Assembly (NCBI GenBank): GCA_002471665.1
Contig: DKQK01000040.1
Span: 408,802-472,801 of the forward strand
Direction: 5' to 3'
Length of the DNA stretch: 64,000 nucleotides
DNA from: Gammaproteobacteria bacterium UBA7310
GTDB lineage: Bacteria; Pseudomonadota; Gammaproteobacteria; Pseudomonadales; Ketobacteraceae
Part shown: piece after piece, positions 18,498-27,422 of the stretch
Layout of the letters: the number at the start of each line of letters is the position of its first letter
How positions within the stretch are numbered: position 1 is the first letter of the stretch
Position numbers and translations under genes: made by a program
The notes under the pieces: generated by a model
Told to the model about the DNA's origin: nothing
What the model saw: the letters and a program-made list of their open reading frames with translations, nothing else
The model's database searches: none

Positions 18498-19113
18498 ACA
18501 ATTTATTGACCAAATATCCCCTCCCGGGGGTTGGAAATCCCCCGGCGCCATGCGGCTGGGGCCGCTGTCGGATTCAGAATCGAATATTTGTCATCGGACG
18601 TTCAGTGCGCTGGTGGTTCGGATTGGCCAGGTGAATGCAGCCAACCTGTTTCTAATGATGATGCGTAATTTCCGCCTGTTTGTTGCCTGGCTTGGTTTTG
18701 CCAGAAAGCTGATGCCCTACGGCGAGATTCCGCGGCGGGATACGGAATTGGTCATACTGCGCGTAGCCTGGAATTGCCGTTGTCGCTATGAATGGGGCCA
18801 GCATGTGGACATCGGCCTTCGTGCCGGCGTTTCTGTGGAAGATATTGTGCGAGTTCACAAAGGAGCAGACGCACCCGGTTGGGAGCCGCGCCTCCGGGCA
18901 TTGATACGCGCCTGTGACGAATTCCATCATCAGCGCATGGTCACCGACCAGACCTGGGCAGAGCTTGAAGACCACTACGATACGCCGCGCCTGCTTGAGG
19001 TGTTGATGCTGATCGGTCAGTACGAAGGCCTCGCTGGCGTGCTCAATAGCACCGGCCTACCGCTGGACATGGATCTTGAAAAGATCTTGGCGTCTGCTCC
19101 GATACACGATTGA
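18490..19113 (+). CDS. Carboxymuconolactone decarboxylase-family protein
   Basis: 207 residues, alpha-helical AhpD/CMD fold. The core LMPYGEIPRRDTELVILRVA is followed by WNCRCRYEWGQHVDIGLRAG, the usual active-site neighbourhood, but with a C-x-C arrangement instead of the CxxC of AhpD peroxidases. It starts at TTG 18490, overlapping the previous stop by 8 bp; ATG 18550 is a possible later start. Third gene of the TetR-MDR-CMD operon. Such proteins act in aromatic catabolism or as weak peroxidases; here the role is not determined. Confidence 0.8.
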   Translation: MSKQFIDQISPPGGWKSPGAMRLGPLSDSESNICHRTFSALVVRIGQVNAANLFLMMMRNFRLFVAWLGFARKLMPYGEIPRRDTELVILRVAWNCRCRYEWGQHVDIGLRAGVSVEDIVRVHKGADAPGWEPRLRALIRACDEFHHQRMVTDQTWAELEDHYDTPRLLEVLMLIGQYEGLAGVLNSTGLPLDMDLEKILASAPIHD

Positions 19114-19318
19114 AAGCGGCATCCATCAATGCCAAACCCAGAGCGGTGCTAACAATCATAATGGCTTAGATTGTTAAGATTTACTCTTGAGAAGTGTGGG
19201 AGCACCAAAGAAAAGAAGAATTCGCGTCATTTACACTGATTTTGAGGTGTACTGGGAGAACAAATCGATTCAATGCCGGCGCTGAAAATACTGCCTTGCG
19301 AGAAAAAGTTTGACGGTT

Positions 19319-20377
19319 TTATATTTTCTCCAGGCGATAAGGCGGTATTTTCCCAGCGTTCCATTGGCACACATACAGATTGCCCATCGAATCTACGCAA
19401 ACATCGTGTACGTGACAAAAGCAGGCGTAATCCGATTCTAAACTAACAAGATTTCCATCACTGTCTAATTCCGCTGTACCACCGAGCGTTTCGCAGACTT
19501 GATTGTTTTTATCAAGTACAACGAGGAATCCTGAATTGGGTCGTAGGTGAGATCCTGACCAACATAGACTAACGAATAGATGGTCGCCGTGGATGACAGG
19601 TCTGCAAGGATAGCCACCAAGCAGGTTGATTCTATCAAGATATTGTCCATCTAATGTAAATCGTTTAATGCAGCAATCTTTTCTTGAAGTAACCAGCAAT
19701 AGGGGATGCGATGGGGTTCGGGTATCGATTGCAATACCGTGTGCGAAATTGAGATTCCAGGGTGCGTGGCCTTTCCCACCAAACCGGCGGATGAAATTAC
19801 CCTGTGCGTCAAATTGCAGAACATATTGAGAGCCATAGCCGTCAGCGACATATATATCGCCATCAGAAGATACGGCGGTTTGTGTCGGCGCATAGGGCAT
19901 GGTGGCGGTATATTCTCCAATGTCATAGGGGTTTGGCAGTATCCCCAGCAGCCTTCCATCAAGGCTGGCTTTGATTACGCGTGGATTGTAGGGATCACAG
20001 ATCCACAGACACTCACCGTCTTTGTCTTGAGCAATCGTGAGTCCATGTGCACCGGTTGAATTCAACGTCCAGCTATTAAGTACTTCACCGTCCAGACTTA
20101 TGACGATGACATTATTGTTGGGATGATCCGTTAGCAGATATAAGCGTTGTTGACGGTCAATGACCATCTCATGACAGTTTTTTACGGGAAAGTCGGTTGG
20201 ATTTTCTTTAAACCAACGCCGGTTAATTCTGAATCGGAATTGACCCTGCCCAAGTATTTCTGAGTTATTCCGGGGTGTCCTGATCCATTTTATTTGCGAG
20301 AGCAGTTGTATGCCGACGATATAGGCATTACCGGCGATCTCCATCGATTTACCATAAATACGCTGGCAGGAGTTCAT
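19319..20377 (-). CDS. NHL-repeat beta-propeller protein
   Basis: 352 residues with five or six NHL-like blades, each with the pattern hydrophobic-D-x-x-G-x-x-Y/L-V-x-D (MVIDRQQRLYLLTDHPNN, HGLTIAQDKDGECLWICDP, TAVSSDGDIYVADGYGSQYV, HDVCVDSMGNLYVCQWNAG). This resembles the catalytic domain of peptidylamidoglycolate lyase and other six-bladed propellers. No obvious signal peptide; probably cytoplasmic or weakly membrane-associated. Its start overlaps the P450 stop by ATGA, so P450 and propeller are co-translated, suggesting one acts on the other's product. Confidence 0.82.
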   Translation of the reverse strand: MNSCQRIYGKSMEIAGNAYIVGIQLLSQIKWIRTPRNNSEILGQGQFRFRINRRWFKENPTDFPVKNCHEMVIDRQQRLYLLTDHPNNNVIVISLDGEVLNSWTLNSTGAHGLTIAQDKDGECLWICDPYNPRVIKASLDGRLLGILPNPYDIGEYTATMPYAPTQTAVSSDGDIYVADGYGSQYVLQFDAQGNFIRRFGGKGHAPWNLNFAHGIAIDTRTPSHPLLLVTSRKDCCIKRFTLDGQYLDRINLLGGYPCRPVIHGDHLFVSLCWSGSHLRPNSGFLVVLDKNNQVCETLGGTAELDSDGNLVSLESDYACFCHVHDVCVDSMGNLYVCQWNAGKIPPYRLEKI

Positions 20378-21600
20378 ATTACACCGGGCCGGCGGGGCGT
20401 TAAGATGACAGGAAGCTTCTGGTAACGCCGTACCTGCAGACTATTGACCCATTGCGGTGAGTCAGCCGGGTCCAGAGCAATGCGGGACGTGCTCGCGAGC
20501 AGTAACTGCAACACGGTTAGCGCCTCCAGTCGGGCTAGGGGGGCACCTATACAGGTATGGATTCCCCGACCAAAAGTTATATGCTTTCTGGGGCGGGTCA
20601 GGTCGATGTTGTCTGGATTGATGAATGTCTCCGGATCCCGGTTACCTGCGCCCCAGAACAACAATACAGTAGAACCAGAAGGAATAGGGACATTACCCAG
20701 CACTGTGTCTTTCGGCGTCGAGCGTAGATGAAATCGAAAGGGGGATTCCAGTCTGAGCACTTCTTCGATAAAGGCCGGGATTAAATCCGGTTGTTCACGC
20801 AGTGTGGTTTGTAAAGCCTGATCATCCGCCAGTATCCTGACGGCACTCCCCAACAAGCTGGTAGTGGATTCACCGCCTGCTGCCAGGAACAAGAGCAGGA
20901 ATGCCCGGCCTTCCATTTCACTCAAAACACCAGCATCGATGCTGCGCTTGATGGAACCCAAAATATCCTGCTGATCAGTGGATGCAGAACGCAACTGAGT
21001 GCCAACCCAACGATAGGAGAGGTAGGAACGCAGCATACACCAGCCCAACTGGAAAATGGAGGAAGACCCACTGACCACTGCTGTTGAATCAAATGCCGCT
21101 TGCAGTAACTTATCTATGTTGCTCTTCCTGAAGCCGACCAGGTCACTGACGATCTTCATGGGTAGAGGATTACCGATTTCTGCCATAAAGTCGGCTTTCC
21201 CTTCCGACAGCGCCTTGTTGATACAGTCTTTGCCAACTGCTTCGATTTCCGGTTTCAGAGCCGCAATCGATTTCGCAGAAAAGTGGGAGAAAACAGCGGT
21301 CTTGTGCTGGGTGTGTAAGGGTGGGTCAGCGGTTGCCAGTACCGGTAAGGCTCCCGCTTTGTGTGTTATCCGTCCTGGCACGCCATTAAACCTGCGGTAA
21401 AGCACGCTGGTTAGACTGGATGAAAAGTCGTCTACGCGCCGAGTTGCCTCCACAAGGAGGGCATGGCGGGTCACCAGGTAGATAGAGGTTCCTGGAACCT
21501 GCCATACCGGCGCATTCTTTTGGAGCCGTTGATAAAAGGGATAGGGATTATCGAGAATTGCACGGTCCAAAAGCATTTTTGCAGGGATCGCCTGTGACAT
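20374..21600 (-). CDS. Cytochrome P450
   Basis: 408-residue soluble bacterial P450. Heme motif FGRGIHTCIGAPLAR with Cys350, I-helix AAGGESTTSL (Gly-Glu-Ser-Thr oxygen-activation type) and EEVLRLE as ExxR. It differs clearly from the P450cam-like enzyme at 6897-8144 (different I-helix acid). Substrate unknown. It forms a two-gene operon with the NHL-repeat protein and is divergent from marR, with an inverted repeat between. No redox partner gene is nearby. Confidence 0.92.
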   Translation of the reverse strand: MSQAIPAKMLLDRAILDNPYPFYQRLQKNAPVWQVPGTSIYLVTRHALLVEATRRVDDFSSSLTSVLYRRFNGVPGRITHKAGALPVLATADPPLHTQHKTAVFSHFSAKSIAALKPEIEAVGKDCINKALSEGKADFMAEIGNPLPMKIVSDLVGFRKSNIDKLLQAAFDSTAVVSGSSSIFQLGWCMLRSYLSYRWVGTQLRSASTDQQDILGSIKRSIDAGVLSEMEGRAFLLLFLAAGGESTTSLLGSAVRILADDQALQTTLREQPDLIPAFIEEVLRLESPFRFHLRSTPKDTVLGNVPIPSGSTVLLFWGAGNRDPETFINPDNIDLTRPRKHITFGRGIHTCIGAPLARLEALTVLQLLLASTSRIALDPADSPQWVNSLQVRRYQKLPVILTPRRPGVI

Positions 21601-21662
21601 GCCGGGTGACTCCGTAGAGGCAAAGTGAAATACTGTGTCTATATTGTACTAAAATCCCAATA

Positions 21663-21678
21663 TGACAGTATGCTGTCA
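21663..21678. promoter_or_regulatory. Inverted repeat, probable MarR operator
   Basis: TGACAG-TATG-CTGTCA, a perfect 6-bp inverted repeat with 4-bp spacer between the divergent P450 (ATG 21600) and marR (start 21699) genes. A further CTGTCA-like half site overlaps the marR ribosome-binding region at 21692. Size and position fit a MarR dimer site repressing both directions; assignment is inferred. Confidence 0.6.
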
Positions 21679-21698
21679 ATAAAATGTGGAGCTGTCAA

Positions 21699-22160
21699 GT
21701 GATCAAAATAACTGACAAAAATATAAACCCGGAAACAAACGACCTGATCGTGGAAGTATTCCGGCTGAATGGGTTGCTGCTGGCTACGGCAGACAAGCTG
21801 GTTTCCAAGTTTGGGTTGACCGGGGCCCGTTGGCAGGTATTGGGTGCGATTGCTAAGGTGGGAGTACCTGAAACCACCGCACGCCTCGCCAGAAACATGG
21901 GTTTGACACGACAGAGTGTGCAACGGGTGGTGAATGAAATGGTGGCTGAAGGCATGCTAACGCTGGAAGAAAATCCACACCACAAGCGTTCAAAACTGGT
22001 CGTTATGACAGCAAAAGGCGAAAAAGCGTTCCAGCAGGCGATAGACCTGCAGGGGCCTTGGGTAAAGGCATTATCCGAAGGGATTAGTAAGAAGCGACTC
22101 AAAGAAGCTAAAGAAGTCCTGACAATTATTGGCTCTAGGTTGAGCAATGATGGTTCGTGA
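21699..22160 (+). CDS. MarR-family transcriptional regulator
   Basis: About 153 residues, winged helix-turn-helix of MarR type: GLTGARWQVLGAIAKVGVPE, ARLARNMGLTRQSVQRVVNE, then the wing MLTLEENPHHKRSKLVVMT. GTG 21699 is preferred over ATG 21684 since GGAG lies 7 bp upstream of it. The stop overlaps the next start (GTGA), so it heads an operon with a small membrane protein and an outer-membrane protein, and probably senses an aromatic or lipid-like ligand for them and the divergent P450. Confidence 0.85.
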   Translation: MIKITDKNINPETNDLIVEVFRLNGLLLATADKLVSKFGLTGARWQVLGAIAKVGVPETTARLARNMGLTRQSVQRVVNEMVAEGMLTLEENPHHKRSKLVVMTAKGEKAFQQAIDLQGPWVKALSEGISKKRLKEAKEVLTIIGSRLSNDGS

Positions 22161-22354
22161 TATTTCTGTATTCCAGATTCCAGCGTGTCGCTTTCCAACA
22201 CAGGGGAACTACAGCTGTTTCGTGGCCTCATTTTCTGGTGATACCAATGTGGTTGATTGTACTGGTGTTTATGTTTACTTTATTGCGTGAAACCTTTCAG
22301 CTCATTGGGCACGATCATCTGGTCCGTTTGCTAACTCAAGTGAAACAAAAATGA
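22157..22354 (+). CDS. 65-aa single-span membrane protein
   Basis: GTG start at 22157 overlapping the marR stop (GTGA), and a stop overlapping the next start (ATGA). Being coupled on both sides is the main evidence that this is a real gene. The protein has a short basic N-terminus and one strong membrane helix (LVIPMWLIVLVFMFTLL), then a polar tail with His residues. No family recognised; probably an inner-membrane partner of the outer-membrane protein encoded next. Confidence 0.6.
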   Translation: MIFLYSRFQRVAFQHRGTTAVSWPHFLVIPMWLIVLVFMFTLLRETFQLIGHDHLVRLLTQVKQK

Positions 22355-23190
22355 ATGTAAAATATGTGTGTTCTGCGGGGTTGCTGTCATTGGCACCGTT
22401 GGCCCATGCCGATGGTGGGGACCGGGCCATGATGGAAAGGGTCTATGTATCACTGGGTGGATACAGTGTGTTTCGCGCGGATTCAACCATGTCTCTGGTG
22501 GAGAAAAACCTTGGTGTTGGAGCCGCATTGAGCCCAACCGATACCCTCGGTTTAGATATTGAAAGCACGGTCTTGAAGCTGGATGCTCACTATAGAATAT
22601 CCCCCACCAGTCAAATCGCGGCGTCCTGGTATCGTTTTGACACGGATTCCAGCAAGACACTCAGAACCTCCGTAGATTGGGTCGATCCTGATGGTAACCA
22701 GATCACCATCGACGCGGGGAGCGAAGTTTCCAGCTCTATGCTCTACGATATCGTCAAAGTTGGCTATTACTGGTCGTTTCATCATACCGATAAAGTAGAG
22801 TTGAGCTTTGGTGGCGGTTTGCATATATCGAAGTTTGAAGTTGATCTGGACGTAAAAACAGATTCAACCGGTAATCCTACGACTCAGGAAAGCCGACGAG
22901 TGGCGCACACCGTCCCGTTGCCCACATTGGGTATAGCGCTTAACTACCGCATTAACCCTTCTCTGTACTGGTTTCTCAAGGCAGAGGGATTTTATATGAA
23001 ATACGATGATTGGGATGGATCTTATTCCGAAACCCAGCTCGGAATAGAGTATGCCATTATGGACAATGTCGGCATTGGAGCCGCTTTGGCCAGTGATAGC
23101 CTAAGCGCGTCGGAAACAACGTCCGCTTACAAATTCGAGTATGATAATAAACTCAATGGCATCAACCTGTTTGTTTCCTGGTTTATGTAG
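22351..23190 (+). CDS. Outer-membrane beta-barrel protein
   Basis: 279 residues with a cleavable signal peptide (SAGLLSLAPLAHA) and alternating amphipathic strands, such as VYVSLGGYSVFRAD and IAASWYRFDTD, ending in a C-terminal aromatic strand (INLFVSWFM) typical of outer-membrane insertion. Likely an OmpW-like or small transport barrel; the exact family is not recognised. Last gene of the MarR operon opposite the P450/NHL genes, so a channel for the P450 substrate is plausible. Confidence 0.75.
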   Translation: MNVKYVCSAGLLSLAPLAHADGGDRAMMERVYVSLGGYSVFRADSTMSLVEKNLGVGAALSPTDTLGLDIESTVLKLDAHYRISPTSQIAASWYRFDTDSSKTLRTSVDWVDPDGNQITIDAGSEVSSSMLYDIVKVGYYWSFHHTDKVELSFGGGLHISKFEVDLDVKTDSTGNPTTQESRRVAHTVPLPTLGIALNYRINPSLYWFLKAEGFYMKYDDWDGSYSETQLGIEYAIMDNVGIGAALASDSLSASETTSAYKFEYDNKLNGINLFVSWFM

Positions 23191-23194
23191 ATGT

Positions 23195-23221
23195 GAGGGT
23201 CTGCTGAGAATTCAGACCCTC
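23195..23221. terminator. Bidirectional hairpin between convergent genes
   Basis: GAGGGTCTG, a 9-base loop, then CAGACCCTC: a perfect 9-bp stem directly after the outer-membrane protein stop and before the stop of the convergent DUF3604 gene. No long U-run follows on either side, so its strength as a rho-independent terminator is uncertain. Confidence 0.55.
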
Positions 23222-23244
23222 GCAAACAGGCCCTCGCAAACAGG
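23217..23244. repeat. Tandem 14-bp duplication
   Basis: CCCTCGCAAACAGG occurs twice in direct succession (23217-23230 and 23231-23244), just before the stop codon of the DUF3604 gene and overlapping one arm of the hairpin. Probably a slippage product; no function suggested. Confidence 0.85.
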
Positions 23245-25167
23245 CTATGGCGTATACCAGATGGCGGAAGTATAGGCCCGTTCCTGAATCGTTAAACGCG
23301 TACCCTCCGGTGCAGTTATCCCAAATCGTTTCTGATCGTATGCAGTCCAGCGAGGCGTTGGTATCTCAATTACTCGTGCGTAATAGAACGCCCGCTCCTT
23401 TGGATTGAAATCGGGGTCTTTCCAAACTTTGATGAGTTCAGTCGCGCCAATGGTGTTGGTCCAGGTTGCGTTTTCGATATCCACGGTACTTCCAACGGCA
23501 GGAATTTTTCCTTCACTGTTTGGCTTGCGATTATCGCTCCAGGCCACATCATAGACCTTTTCCTTCAGGTTGCCTTTTTGATCTAGCCATCCCTTAATGA
23601 TTTGTATTCGGTCAAGGTTAGCGCCAATGGGATCCCGCAATGCGGCCACCAGGAAAGTGGGGGTCTTTCCGTTAGGGGCCGAGTGTATATCCCCACCCAT
23701 AGGGACGCCCTTCAGGTAGCCGGTGTCTGCCGGGTTCCGGGTATTGGCATCCGCATCCTCAAATTCCCAACCGCCAAAGAAGCGCACGATCATTCTGGTG
23801 CCGGTGGTGGCGTAAGTTTCTTTTCGCTCCATAGCATCCCAGATGGATTCCCTGGTGTTTTCTTCAGCCCATACCGCCGCGTATCCAGACGAGCCCACTT
23901 CCCAATCATGAATAGTAATGCCTGTTTTCTTGTTATTCATGAACACCGCGCTGATACGCTCAGGGCTGGGTTCCTGTGGCGTGGTTTTTCCAAAGAAGTT
24001 TTCCTCCTCCAGTGCGGCGAGGCCAGTATGGGCATCACTACTACCCACCAACCCAAATTTATAAGGGTTGGTGCCCAGTTTCTCTTCCAGTTTCAACCCG
24101 GACTTGTAAGCACTTCGCGCGTATTCACCTGCTAACATGTCCTTTGTTTTAGCAACAGAGCCATCCAGGTTGCCTTTATCCCAGGTTTCAAAATCCGCAA
24201 ATTCGTCATTGGGTGAAAGAGCAGGGTGGGCCTCGCCATCCCCTTTGGTCTGCGTTGCTTCGTATAGCCTTTCCCACTTTTCACGCTGCTGCACATAGCT
24301 TTTGTCCAAGCGCTTCCCGAAGCTCTTTTCAACCGGGAACATGGTGCCATTGCTGAGATTTCCATTGTGGGCAATGGCCAGCACCTGGCCACCGGTTTTG
24401 TCTTCGTAGTTTTGCATCCACTTCCACAGGTCCACCGGGTTCGCACTGCCGGCTGGAGGATACACGGTAAAAGGTTCTACCTGACTGGCTTTGTCGCCAT
24501 TGTCTCGGAAGATGACGTTGCGGTGCAGGTTGTTGCCCTTAACCAGAGAAGTCCATTCGTAACCGATAAATGCGGTAAAGCGACCGGGGTCGTTGTATTC
24601 TTCCGCCGCGTCGATGGTATCCTGCCAGGCGTTTTTATAGGCCGCTGTGCCAGGTGCATACATTAGGGCTTTAGGAAAGGTGCCCTGGGAAAACTGGGTT
24701 ATAATATCCAGTGCTGCTTGGGCGCCTTTGCCTTCCTGGATCATCTGGTACCATTTCTTACCCATCGGATCGGCGAGAATATTGGGATTTCCCGCGAACA
24801 AATCCGGAAACATTCCCATATTGTCGGAATGATCCGCAACCACTAAAAAGTCCAAAGGCCGAGCCAGTTTCGCCGGTTGTCCGGAGGAGGCCATGACCTG
24901 ATCCCCCCGTGCAAAGCGGTAGGCGTCACGGGGCGTCAATTTAGCACCAAAGGCCCCGGCATCCATGGAAAACCCAGTATGCAAATGGGTGTCACCGAAC
25001 AAGGGGCGGGTGGGGAAGTTACGGTTTACATAAGGGGAATAGGCTTTGCTCTTGTGAACCTTCTCTGCCGTTTTCGCATCAAGGCTTCCAATATCATGCG
25101 CATGAGCGCTACCTGTAAACAGAGTGGTGGCCCCCAGTAGCGCGACCAGGCATCGGACTTTCTTCAT
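23245..25167 (-). CDS. DUF3604 exported protein
   Basis: 640 residues with signal peptide (MKKVRCLVALLGATTLFTGS, then AHAHD). DUF3604 proteins belong to the PHP-like metal-hydrolase group: visible are LFGDTHLHTGFSMDAGAFG, FLVVADHSDNMGMFPD and GLVGSSDAHTG, His/Asp-rich motifs suited to metal binding. The reaction is unknown. ATG 25167 is preferred: AAGGAG upstream and the signal peptide begins there. Third gene of an operon after a PpiC-like isomerase and a HupE/UreJ protein, a combination recurrent in marine bacteria (family knowledge, not tested here). Confidence 0.88.
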   Translation of the reverse strand: MKKVRCLVALLGATTLFTGSAHAHDIGSLDAKTAEKVHKSKAYSPYVNRNFPTRPLFGDTHLHTGFSMDAGAFGAKLTPRDAYRFARGDQVMASSGQPAKLARPLDFLVVADHSDNMGMFPDLFAGNPNILADPMGKKWYQMIQEGKGAQAALDIITQFSQGTFPKALMYAPGTAAYKNAWQDTIDAAEEYNDPGRFTAFIGYEWTSLVKGNNLHRNVIFRDNGDKASQVEPFTVYPPAGSANPVDLWKWMQNYEDKTGGQVLAIAHNGNLSNGTMFPVEKSFGKRLDKSYVQQREKWERLYEATQTKGDGEAHPALSPNDEFADFETWDKGNLDGSVAKTKDMLAGEYARSAYKSGLKLEEKLGTNPYKFGLVGSSDAHTGLAALEEENFFGKTTPQEPSPERISAVFMNNKKTGITIHDWEVGSSGYAAVWAEENTRESIWDAMERKETYATTGTRMIVRFFGGWEFEDADANTRNPADTGYLKGVPMGGDIHSAPNGKTPTFLVAALRDPIGANLDRIQIIKGWLDQKGNLKEKVYDVAWSDNRKPNSEGKIPAVGSTVDIENATWTNTIGATELIKVWKDPDFNPKERAFYYARVIEIPTPRWTAYDQKRFGITAPEGTRLTIQERAYTSAIWYTP

Positions 25168-25225
25168 GTTGGAACTCCTTGTCAGTAGATTGCTTTCTCG
25201 CTTAAAAACGGGCTTCGGTTCCATA

Positions 25226-26227
25226 CTAATTCCAGAAAGCGACAGTACGTTCTATGGTCCAGAACGCGGCAAGGGAACCAGCAGCATAAGCCGGTACACC
25301 CCGCGTTATAATGGTCGAAACGCTTAAGTAGCGCTTAATCAATCCGAACAACAGTAAAAGAACGGCTACAAACCCCAATTGACCTATTTCAACACCCACA
25401 TTGAAAAACAGCAGCGCAGCGGGGATATCCGTCTGCGGTAAGCCAACTCGCTCCAAAGCGGCCGCAAAGCCGAGGCCGTGCAGCAAGCCGAAAGTAGACG
25501 CCACCAGCCAGGGGTGTTGTTCGGCTATGCCGGGGTTGCCTCGCTGTGACCGAATAATTTCGCTGGAGACAAACACGATACTGAGCGCGATACAGGCCTC
25601 TACCGGTGGGACAGGAACCCGTATTACGGATAATGCCGCAAGGCTTAATGTAATGCTATGGGCAATAGTAAAGGCCGTAATGGTCCACACTAATTTACGC
25701 AGGTTCGGCACCAGAATCATCAGGACCAGCACAAACAACAGGTGATCGAAACCGATCAAAATATGCTCAACACCGAGCGTGAAATAAGTCCGTATCGTTT
25801 CAGTCATTCCGGGTGGAGCCGTCACCCTATGAGTTGGAGCATCCGGAGTTACGCGGTTGATTGAGACCCTTCCATCCAGGTACTGGATTCGCAACAACAC
25901 TTCAGAGGCTATTTTTTCCAATCCGTCTATGTGAATTGGCAGGCCTGTCAGCCCTCCGCTGCGCTCTATGGCCCAGCGTTGCAAATGAGCACCTCCAATA
26001 TAAGCGTCCACGGGAACACTCAGCGTACGGGTTTGAGAATCAAATTTTACATCCAATGCCAGGCGCTGAGCTGCTCCCTTTGCAGGCACTTTCCACAATA
26101 CCTGGAATCGATCAGGAGCAATTTCAGACAACTGAAGATAGGCGGGGCGGATATCGTCGGCCGAGACGCGTTGAATAAACGTGTTCAACAGTATTGCCAC
26201 TACAATGACCAGTGTCTGAAACTTCAT
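25226..26227 (-). CDS. HupE/UreJ-family membrane protein
   Basis: 333 residues: a signal peptide, a ~130-residue periplasmic domain (DIRPAYLQLSEIAPDRFQVL), then a HupE/UreJ-type transmembrane module with the diagnostic GVEHILIGFDHLLFVL, FTIAHSITLSLA and LLHGLGFAAAL motifs and NVGVEIGQL near the end. Some HupE/UreJ proteins transport nickel; this longer exported-domain version has no assigned substrate. Two bases after the PpiC-like gene stop and about 60 bp before the DUF3604 start. A second, shorter homologue lies at 30835-31569. Confidence 0.85.
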   Translation of the reverse strand: MKFQTLVIVVAILLNTFIQRVSADDIRPAYLQLSEIAPDRFQVLWKVPAKGAAQRLALDVKFDSQTRTLSVPVDAYIGGAHLQRWAIERSGGLTGLPIHIDGLEKIASEVLLRIQYLDGRVSINRVTPDAPTHRVTAPPGMTETIRTYFTLGVEHILIGFDHLLFVLVLMILVPNLRKLVWTITAFTIAHSITLSLAALSVIRVPVPPVEACIALSIVFVSSEIIRSQRGNPGIAEQHPWLVASTFGLLHGLGFAAALERVGLPQTDIPAALLFFNVGVEIGQLGFVAVLLLLFGLIKRYLSVSTIITRGVPAYAAGSLAAFWTIERTVAFWN

Positions 26228-26229
26228 CG

Positions 26230-27111
26230 CTAACTCCCTCCTTGCTGGGGAGATAGACGTTCTGATTCGATCACTATGGTGTAATTGGCTCGAAGCTGTT
26301 CCAGCAGCTGGGCCTTCATCTGTTGATTTCTAGTGTTTCTCCACTCTCGTAGCACTTCCTTTTGCACAGACACTAGAGGGGGTATTTCAGCTGGTTGATA
26401 GGCGCTGATCCGTACCAAGTGGGTTCCCAATCCTGATGTCAAAGGTTCACTCCACTGATCAAGGGGTAGCTTTTCCAGACTTTTAGCAAATCCGTTTCCG
26501 AATATTCGATCAACCTCAAAGTCGGTTACTTGCTCAAATCTTTCCGGGATCAGGCTGCGCGCTCCGGCTACCTGCTCGCCTTTTCGTAACCGCTCCTGAA
26601 TAATCTCGACCTGCGCTTTGATGCCGCCCTTTGACTGGTCGATCTTGATATATATCTGCTCAAAACTGAAGCGTGCTGCTGTTTGGAATTGTTCGGGGTT
26701 TTGTTCCAGGTACTGTTGTAATTCGGTGTCGGAGGGTTCCTCTAAGCTGGTGGCCTCCATGGTGAGAAATTCCAGTTTCTGGCGCAGCCTTCGACGTATG
26801 ACACTGTCATTGTTGTCTAGTCCCATTGTCAGTGCCTGTCGATAGAGGATCTCCTCTACGATAAAATTGTCGATGATGCCTTTTAATTCTTCGTCAGACG
26901 GCGCGCGATTCCAGGTACGTTCAAAACGGGCAATCAGTTGTTCAATACGACCAGCATCCACCACGATTTCCCTATGGTCGGCCATGCTGGCTGGATTAAC
27001 CCATAGATAGGTGACAAAAAGAAGCGCACCGATTACAACAAAATGAAGAAAAGGATCTTTTAACAGTTTCACAGCGATTTCCCACTGCCAGACGTGGCTT
27101 CGGGCCTCCAT
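26230..27111 (-). CDS. Membrane-anchored PpiC/parvulin-like peptidyl-prolyl isomerase
   Basis: 293 residues: an N-terminal membrane anchor (LHFVVIGALLFVTYLWV), a SurA/PpiD-like N-domain (EILYRQALTMGLDNNDSVIR) and a weakly conserved parvulin-like domain (FSFEQIYI, WSEPLTSGLGTHLVRI). Likely a periplasmic folding helper. First gene of the HupE/UreJ-DUF3604 operon, so it may assist folding of the exported DUF3604 protein. Active-site residues of parvulins are not all evident, so it may be chaperone only. Confidence 0.8.
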   Translation of the reverse strand: MEARSHVWQWEIAVKLLKDPFLHFVVIGALLFVTYLWVNPASMADHREIVVDAGRIEQLIARFERTWNRAPSDEELKGIIDNFIVEEILYRQALTMGLDNNDSVIRRRLRQKLEFLTMEATSLEEPSDTELQQYLEQNPEQFQTAARFSFEQIYIKIDQSKGGIKAQVEIIQERLRKGEQVAGARSLIPERFEQVTDFEVDRIFGNGFAKSLEKLPLDQWSEPLTSGLGTHLVRISAYQPAEIPPLVSVQKEVLREWRNTRNQQMKAQLLEQLRANYTIVIESERLSPQQGGS

Positions 27112-27422
27112 GACACAATTCGCATGCGAGCATGAGAGGGGTGATTGAGAGGGCCAATGGAGCGGGGCAATTCAGTCCCCTTGCTATCGACCGATATTAC
27201 TATATAACCAGCTCAATATGGTATAGCCGGATCAATCAGGAAGTGGCCATCGGGCTGATTGAGGTTTGAACTTTCGCATGTTCACGCGCTGTTTCTCGAT
27301 GGCGTTTTTGAATGGCCTATATTAGGAATAGTTAGAATGAACCGAAGAATAGCAGTATGCTTACCTTAACATGCATGCTACTTCGATAAGAAGCCAATTT
27401 TTCAGAGTAAAAGACCAATATC
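27112..27422. other. Intergenic region without recognisable gene
   Basis: About 310 bp between divergent genes. AT-rich near the rho-like start. No ORF, clear palindrome or RNA signature was recognised, and no remnant of a Rho RNA-binding domain was found upstream of the short rho-like gene. Confidence 0.5.
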
